Program-made: the position numbers and the translations under genes
Notes under the pieces: model-generated
Database searches by the model: none
Told to the model about the DNA's origin: nothing
What the model saw: only the letters and a program-made list of their open reading frames with translations
Assembly (NCBI RefSeq): GCF_932276165.1
Contig: NC_063993.1
Location: 5,466,001 to 5,530,000 of the forward strand
DNA length: 64,000 bases
Source of the DNA: Plutella xylostella
Lineage: Eukaryota; Arthropoda; Insecta; Lepidoptera; Plutellidae
Direction: 5' to 3'
Shown: positions 57,306 through 64,000 of the stretch, one piece after another
Layout of the letters: the number at the start of each line of letters is the position of its first letter
Numbering within the stretch: the stretch's first letter is position 1

Positions 57306-58686
57306 ATGGCTAACGAAGAAGCCCTTCAGAATTATTCAAACTCAATCAAATTAATAAAGCGACAATGCCGTGAAGCGGGAATTAGCGAGGAAGACTTCAA
57401 GCGGATGTACTTCGAGTCCTTGAAAGATGTACAAAATGATATTGCAACAACACCTGGCAGGAGAAGAATTTTCACAAAACAACGATGTTTATTTGGAGGC
57501 ATCATTATGCTTGCAATTATAGTTTACAACATCAAAACAATCCACAGTAATTTACAAGAATATATTTACCCAGGCCTACAAGTTCTTCGAAGACTTGCAA
57601 TTCCTTTCATATCATTATTTCCCTCCCTAACAGGTAATGAAATGAACCCACTTTTTATACAAAATTTCCTCATCCAGATAAATTTTATGTGTTCGCCAAT
57701 TTAAGCCATGATATAAAAGTAATAATTTTCTTAAACTTTCAGAATTTTACCATGAAACCTGCCTCATTCATAATCCATACTTCACTGTGGTGGACATGGA
57801 GTGTTGGCCATGTAGCACCGTGCACCATGTGCAGCAAATAGACAACCCTGATGAACACAGCAGACTACAGAATGTGCCATTTATTTATAAGGTCTAAATT
57901 TATTTTTATTCTTATTAATTTTATCAGTATAGTTACTAAATAATTAAGATGAAAATAATGAATTGAGCATTCTTTACAGACTGACCAAAAAGTTGTAAGA
58001 ATGAATAAACTTAAAAATATGTATCTTAAGAACAAAGATATCCTGGACATGGAATCTTCAAAAATTGTAACAAACAACAAATACCACAGCACACCTAGTC
58101 AAATGTTTGATTCACATGAATCAGGAGAAAAGTCATTGTTCATTTGGTAAGCAATTCAGCAACATCATTGTAAAAGCATTTATCTTGTTTTTTTCTTAGA
58201 ATACATCAAGTTCAGGAATAGTCTTTTCCATGTTTTGTAATCAATTTACTTTTTTAGGAAATTCAATACTATGAATACAGCTAGACTTATACGGCAGATT
58301 ATTCAAAGGCCAAAGGTGGTGCCCAAGTTTGGTCAAAGTACTGAGCGGTTTGTGATCATAGACAGCAGCCAGCAGTCATTCACAGTTCCAGACACGGAGT
58401 GCAATTTCTCATTCATCCTGGCCGTGAGTGGCTCCAGAGTTGTCGACTTGAGGCCAGCTGAAGAATGCAAACATCAGTGCAAATCACTTAGAAGAATAGA
58501 ATTGAAGGAAACTTACTTATGTATGTGATTTTTTTAATTATAATCCTATGTCTATGTGCAAAGGAATATTGTGAATAACCTTACCTATCTGTTTCAGTGT
58601 GGTACAACTGGTGGTATTGGAAGCCATCCATCCAACCCTCCAATGGCAATGAGACTCTCATTGCACATGTCGGTTCCTATTGCTAA
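57306..58686 (+). CDS. C6orf89-like single-pass membrane protein
   Basis: Five exons: 57306-57633, 57743-57891, 57980-58146, 58258-58520 and 58598-58686. Phases agree throughout, giving 331 residues. I start at ATG 57306 (MANEEALQNYS); the in-frame TTG just before is not a start. A helical N-terminus is followed by one membrane segment (about 61-77, CLFGGIIMLAIIVYNIK), then a lumenal domain with paired cysteines (CLIHNPYF..DMECWPC) and a C-terminal block (ECKHQC; LLWYNWWYWKPS; ending AHVGSYC). This matches my recollection of insect homologues of C6orf89 (bombesin-receptor-activated protein), a type II Golgi protein; the match is from memory. The exon 2 donor (GTCTAA) is weak. AATAAA is at 58771-58776. 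Confidence 0.7.
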
Positions 58687-58806
58687 GAAGATGATTAAAA
58701 CAAGAAAATGGAATGTACATACATTTACTAACACAACACTCAAATACATTATATAAATCCTATAAAATGTAATAAATTAATTAAAAACCCACAAATTGTT
58801 AATTGT

Positions 58807-60347
58807 CTAGTCAAACTTGTCTTTAAATCTATTCTTCAGTAATACTGGTATTAATGACAGCAAAGCAAACAATGTGAGGACAGTGATAGACATCCAGGAC
58901 CAGGCGTCGCTGGTGGAGGTGAGCGTGTGCAGGGTCTGACCCGCCTGGATGGCCACAAATGACGGTGGAGCCACACCTGCAAACATACTCTTGTTAGTTA
59001 CATTTACTATATCTACTATCTTCATACTCCAATGCAATTAGTCAAATACTTACCAATAAAAGTTCCCAGAGCAAATGGCACTAGAGGCACACCAATAACT
59101 GGTGCCGACATATTGATAAACCAGTTTGGCAATAACGGTGTCACCCTCAGGAATATGATGTAGTTCAACAGATTGTTTCTGTGTTTATCAACAGCTTTAG
59201 CCCATGTTGCAGCCTTCTCCGGGAAAAACTTCTTGATGACTTTCTTGCCAAGTAAGTTGGACAGGAAGAAGCACAGGCTCGCCCCCACGGCTGAGCAACA
59301 GCATACTAGCAGAAGTGCTAGGTAAAATGGAAATAAAAACCCTGAAAGAATACTGAGGAAAATAGATCCCGGGATTGCAAATGTTTGCAAACTGAAATAA
59401 CTTGCTAAGGAAAGAATTTTTCAATATACCTTTATATGTGGTATTATACAGATCATTATTAATGCCTTTGTAAATAGTATTTATTATGTAAAAGGATACA
59501 ATATGTAGACTAAAAATACCCCTGATAAAACTTCATAAAAGTATTTTTCTTTATATCTGTCTAAGACTAGACCTAATTGCTTAGCTTCTTCTAGGTTCCA
59601 GGGCAATTTTATAAATTTTGCTTCATGTCTGAAAAGAAAAACATATAATTATAAACAGAGGTACACTTGTCCAAAATTTATAATGCACATGCAGATCTTC
59701 ACACCCGAATCATTAAATCGTAAGAGCCTTAAAAAACACATGCATTTTGCACCTTGTTCGAAAGAAATAGGAGTCAATATCATGTGTCACATAATCGAAA
59801 ACAACCGATCTGTCAAAGATTTCTATGCGCATTATCAATTTTGGAGCACTGTACATAAGAACTTAAAAAGATTTTGTTTTGTAAATATGTAAGTAATTTT
59901 ATTAATTAAACAAAAACTTTAAATATTAATAATCTATACAACCCACACTTAAAAAAAATAATAAAACTTACTCTTCCAAATCAGGAAACTGTCTGTATAG
60001 AAGTCCTAATGCAAGCAGTGATGTTAAGAATATCAACACCACAAAAAACAATGACCTTGAAGTAGATAAACTAGTGGAACCTGTATTGGCAGATAAATCT
60101 GTAATTAGATTTTTATTAGCTATGTTACCATTGTTCTGAAGTAAGTTATTAGTTAATTTATAATAGGAAGGTTAGTACTTGGATTAGGATGGATGAAGGG
60201 TGCTTCACAGGGAATTCGGAGGTTTCGTAGTAGGAGAGGTTCTGGTCTGGGTAGGTAGCGAGGCATTGGGACCGTGGATGATACAGAAGGGTCTTGAATA
60301 TCACCTTGCAACGATTTTCTTCTTGTATTTAAACTTTGAGTACTCAT
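58807..60347 (-). CDS. TMEM41B: TMEM41B (stasimon), ER lipid scramblase
   Basis: Multi-pass ER protein of the VTT/DedA family, a scramblase acting in autophagosome and lipoprotein formation. Secure exons: 58807-58976, 59054-59391, 59500-59628 and 59972-60098. They encode an N-terminal membrane segment, the LPWNLEEAKQLG linker, then the family core (LQTFAIPGSIFLSILSGFLF; NYIIFLRVTPLLPNWFIN; GVAPPSFVAIQAG). The first exon starts at 60347 (MSTQSLNTRRKSLQ), but its donor is ambiguous. GTGATA at 60304 gives 268 residues; GTACTA at 60178 gives 310. Both are in phase with the exon at 60098. The gene converges on the C6orf89-like gene, 120 bp between stops. Confidence 0.9.
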
Positions 60348-62165
60348 GTTTATAACCTTATCTATACGTTTTGTAAATTACACTGAGTGAATAATGACAA
60401 AAGCAATTATATGTGCATGTTCCCTGTAAATAAATAGCACAATAAATATAATTAATAAGTTTTTTGTTAATTTATTTGTGCAAACTAGGCGAAACGAAAA
60501 TGACAATGAAAAATCGAAACAATATTGATTTGACAGTAGGATGACATTTACTTTTTTTTTTTTTTTTAAGATTTTATTATCACTCCACAGACTTTATGTC
60601 CGTGTCTTTTTGAGAGATCAATATATTGTGAGAGTTTGGTTGTTTTTTGTCTTCATCTTTTAACTACTCACTACTCAATGTGGAAGCTTATAATATATAT
60701 ATTTTATCTTTTATATATATATACCTATATATTATTAATTTTTTTTTTTTTTTGCACTCCTGGAGGAAAATCTACACAGACACCTGCCCCCGTATTTTGT
60801 AACTTTTTGAGAGTTATCAACCGGTGATAATTGGTATCAACTTAGAGACTTATTAACCGAAAACACCAAAAATCTTAGTGAAAGAAATATGCAAGAAGCC
60901 TAACAATATATCCTTACATTCAACATAAACGTTTGTGAAATCAGATAAGTCAGTAAAAAGTTATTAATTAATAATGCTCTAAGTTGACAGCCATTTTATA
61001 CCAACCAACCCCACTCGGAGTTACATAATCCGGGGCCTGGGAAGGGGACCCAGGTAGTGTCGGCCTTTAACCGACTAAAAACCCCATTGTGACAACCCCA
61101 AAATGACATTTACTTACTTCCATGCATTTACTTGAAAGTTAGTCTGTGGCACTCGGTGAACTGCGTTCTATATGGTTTAACCATGAATAATTATTCTGAT
61201 GATAAAAATATGTCATCACTCACTTTGCCTTATCTTAAAAGGTTTTCCCGTGGGGATTCCGGGACAAGGTAACTGAATAATAAACAATAGCCATTTCCCG
61301 TTATTCATCACTATGTATGTATGAAAATAATATTTAAGTAAGTACTTAAAAACTTATCAACGGATTATATTCTCTGTGGGGGTAGTAAGTACTGCACCTG
61401 GTTCTCTTGAATGAGTTTTGTGATGCCCTAAGGTCTAAGCCAAAGATCTATTATATAGTTACTACGTAATCTAAACTCCCTACCTATGCTTGGACCATTT
61501 CCCCAATTTCCCATCACGCTGGCTTGGTTGGTCCACATAACTATAGACTATAGGTACCTACTAGATAGGTAATTCGAGTTTCCCCACAATGTTTTCCTTC
61601 ACCGTAAGAGCGATGGTATACTTACCTAACTACATTGTATTTAAATTCAAAATAACACATGGTCTCATGTTTTCACGTCAGCGAGCGGAGGGATTCGGAC
61701 CCGCATCTCTGGCACCAGAAGTAGTTACGCGCTTACCCGAGAAACGTAAAGTAGATAAATAATGTGGTATAGCCGGGTAGTCGTGAGGACTAATGGGGAT
61801 GGTGGCTGAGAGACGTTGATAAACTATGGCATAACATATTTTTAACCTAAGTAGGTAGGTGCTTATGTACTAGTTAGTTACCTACGTGCGCGATCTTATC
61901 TCATGAGTACTGTGTAGGTAAGTATCAAAAATTATGATACAGCCTATAACCAATACGGCACACTGACTACTAGATAACATATTTAGCTAATCCAAAATCG
62001 AGTTAGAATCCTGTATTCATAGTAGCGCAGGCGCACGCTCCGCCGCCGCCGCCGCCCGCGCATGCATGGGGGCTCGGAGGAGGGAAAGGGGAACTAATTC
62101 GAAGCAGTTGTGAATGAGAAGCGGCCGAGCCAACTGAACCCGACAAAATGAAACTACGGGCTGCG
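60348..62165. other. Intergenic, repeats and T-tracts
   Basis: Long T runs lie at about 60551-60570 and 60740-60755. A SINE-like tRNA segment (minus, about 61685-61745, GGGTCCGAATCCC) and a decayed Helitron-like snippet (TTCCCGTGGGGATTCCGGGA near 61244) are visible. No gene recognised. Confidence 0.4.
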
Positions 62166-62352
62166 TATTTATAAAAACAAACCGGTATCAACTGTGCTAA
62201 CTTGCAGCCGTGCTAAATGTGTTTAAGTTCAGTTTGGTGCAATGTTAACGACACTAATAAATGTTTGTAAACGGAAAGTTGGTGAAAGTTGAAAGTTCTA
62301 TGGAGATGTGCACTTTTATTAGTAAGCAGCGTACATGAATTTAAGGAGCAAG
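62020..62352 (+). promoter_or_regulatory. Likely promoter and first exon (plus)
   Basis: A GC-rich patch (GCCGCCGCCGCC near 62043) is followed by a strong TATA element (TATTTATAAAAA, 62166-62177) and an initiator-like ATCAAC about 20 bp later. A transcript from about 62190 would reach a consensus donor, GTATGT, at 62353. An ATG at 62335 gives six codons (MNLRSK) before the donor, but upstream ATGs exist, so the exon may be wholly untranslated. Downstream exons would lie beyond the window. Confidence 0.4.
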
Positions 62353-62358
62353 GTATGT

Positions 62359-63625
62359 TCTCTTGTCCTTAGTTATAAGTAATACTTAGTTAAGTAGTAG
62401 TTATGTAGATACAGGAAGATAGCTAAGTAGGTATTGGTAGGTACTTTTTAATTTTTACAGCATAAGGCAAGATTATTTAGATCAAATGTAAAATTGTAGT
62501 AGGAAGCTCCAACATCCAATAATATCAGAGATCTTCATTGCCAATAATAACTACCAATCTGTGGTGGTCACCAATCGGTTAAATCGATATGCCCTTTTAA
62601 GTTATATCAGCCAATAAGTCAGGCGCGGATCCAGACCTCAAAATAGGTGATGGGCAGGTCGAGGGTAAGTCTAAAAAGCTGGTTTTGCCTCGCCTTGAAG
62701 TACTAGGTACCTAATAGCTGTTTTTTTATTAAGTACTTATTTAGATTTTTTTGTATGATAATATTTTTTTGTATGACTTTAGTTTTTGAAAATATTGACA
62801 GACAAAAGTCTATGACAACGTAAAAAACTAGACAAAATTCGCATTTAAATGAGGCTGATTTTATCTCGATAGACAAAATAGTTTTTTAGATATTTAGATA
62901 GTTAGGTACCTGCCGCTGTTTAAAAGAAAGGCTTTTTTGACTAAACAGTTTTTCAAAGGAGAATGGCCATTTCTCTATGGCGCCATGACCCAGAGCGGCC
63001 ATTGATGAAACATACACTGATGTGTAGTCCGTGACTACAGCATATACTGGTATTAATTTTATTATTATGAAGCATGGGAGAACGAATATATAGGTGCTGA
63101 AAGATCAAGTCTTTCTACTGTACTAGATGTTACCCTCGACCTAAAAATTGATTTTGAAAGTGTTCCCGTGGGAATTCCTGGATAAAAAATTATTTTATGT
63201 TACTTCTCGATAACGGGAACTTGAATAGAATGAAATAATTTTTGAAATTGGTCTCTTTATAAAAATAGGTTTCTGAGTGTGAAATGTGCAAAAATAATTA
63301 TGATATTATTTGCATAAATAAAATCATGTAATACATTTTGTGATGCGCTTTGTATTGGGAATCCCATGATTTAGATTATAAAACTTATTTTTGCGTGTAC
63401 CATTAATCAAAATCTTATTTAACGAAAAAAATAATTAATTAATTTACTTTTGAACCCTAATATCTCAAGAACCCCATGGTTTAGATTTTTTTAAATATTT
63501 TTCCCTGATAATATACATTTTTGTCAATAACTTAAAATAGGTTTGGTTAGTGGCTGCTAACTTATACAAAGCGGGTCAGGTTTCGCCATTCTTCTTTCCT
63601 CAATTTTGTCCCTAATACAGAAGGC
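62359..63625. other. Gene-free stretch at right end
   Basis: Only decayed repeat snippets (TTCCCGTGGGAATTCCTGGA near 63163, Helitron-like) are visible; this may be intron of the gene started near 62.2 kb. Confidence 0.35.
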
Positions 63626-63628
63626 ATA

Positions 63629-63712
63629 GAGCGGTGGTAGCTCAGTCGGGTGAGAGCGGTGGTAGCTCAGTCGGGTGAGCGCCCGCTTCTCAATTCAATT
63701 CAATTCAATTCA
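63629..63712 (+). repeat. SINE head, tandemly duplicated, plus (CAATT)n
   Basis: GAGCGGTGGTAGCTCAGTCG followed by GGT is repeated twice with a 25-bp period, then GCGCCCGCTTCTC and about five CAATT units. TAGCTCAGTCGGG resembles a pol III A box. This is a SINE head with its A-box region duplicated, not a tRNA gene. Confidence 0.65.
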
Positions 63713-64000
63713 AATGGTTTAATCGACGTAAAATTTTACAATTATTTGTCGATAGTCATCTACCACCATTTCACAAAGGCCCCGTCATTGAGAAGGAAAG
63801 AAATGGCGAAAGAAACTCCTCGAGCATCTTTTCAACTTTTTCCTTATAATCTATTACAATTTTTACTTATATCTAGTACCTACAATTTTACTTAAGTACC
63901 TATATCCATTTCATTTTTTCAATAGCCTTAGCTAAGGTGGACAAGACCACGCGTTTTTGTCGTTTAAATAATCATTTATACTATAGTAAGCTTTACTACA
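63713..64000. other. SINE body and unassigned right edge
   Basis: Probably continues the SINE (CCGTCATTGAGAAGGAAAGA region). The 81-codon frame across it is a product of the repeat. Confidence 0.35.

Noticed and set aside
59683..59892. 70-codon plus-strand frame in a TMEM41B intron
   Set aside because: No family resemblance, start context or splice support; it lies antisense in an intron.

Overview
The window reads as nuclear DNA of a moth or butterfly (Lepidoptera). It is AT-rich and has many short exons with GT..AG introns. It carries repeat families I associate with Lepidoptera: Helitron-like pieces beginning TCCTAACTAATATT and ending CTAGT, tRNA-headed SINEs, RTE/R1-type LINE tails and many small inverted-repeat MITEs. 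All annotation is from reading the sequence; no database was searched. Gene models were built by joining exons whose splice sites and reading phases agree.

Layout. 1-10 kb is almost gene-free apart from repeats and two promoter-like patches. 10.7-17.2 kb holds small secreted-protein genes: an orphan basic protein, a three-domain chitin-binding (CBM14) protein on the minus strand, a possible 98-residue orphan gene, and a two-domain CBM14 protein with a hydrophobic tail. 18.75-32.6 kb is one 15-exon gene for the mitochondrial small-subunit ribosomal protein PTCD3 (mS39), 716 residues. Its introns hold mobile elements and tandemly duplicated exon copies. 33.2-34.3 kb (+) is a further CBM14 protein, which converges on a 2,047-residue mucin-like CBM14 protein at 34.45-40.7 kb (-). 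43.0-47.1 kb (-) is a 625-residue monocarboxylate-transporter-like MFS protein. 48.16-54.78 kb is a complete BEL/Pao retrotransposon with identical 322-bp LTRs but a damaged integrase. 55.1-56.9 kb holds a structure with two oppositely oriented arms of a 15-16 bp phased motif. 57.3-58.7 kb (+) is a C6orf89-like membrane protein that converges on TMEM41B (stasimon) at 58.8-60.35 kb (-). The right end is repeats plus a likely promoter and first exon near 62.2 kb.

How the genes relate. The four CBM14 genes share a short first exon and a phase-0 intron inside the signal peptide, so they look like one family cluster for chitin or peritrophic matrix binding. PTCD3 (mitochondrial translation), TMEM41B (ER lipid scramblase) and the C6orf89-like protein are housekeeping genes with no evident link to that cluster.

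The most unusual signals are these. (1) Two separate inverted motif arrays with tight periodicity: CGAAT/ATTCG every 15-16 bp at 55.1-56.9 kb, and CCAAA/TTTGG about every 20 bp at 22.3-28.1 kb. (2) Duplicated PTCD3 exons whose differences are almost all synonymous.
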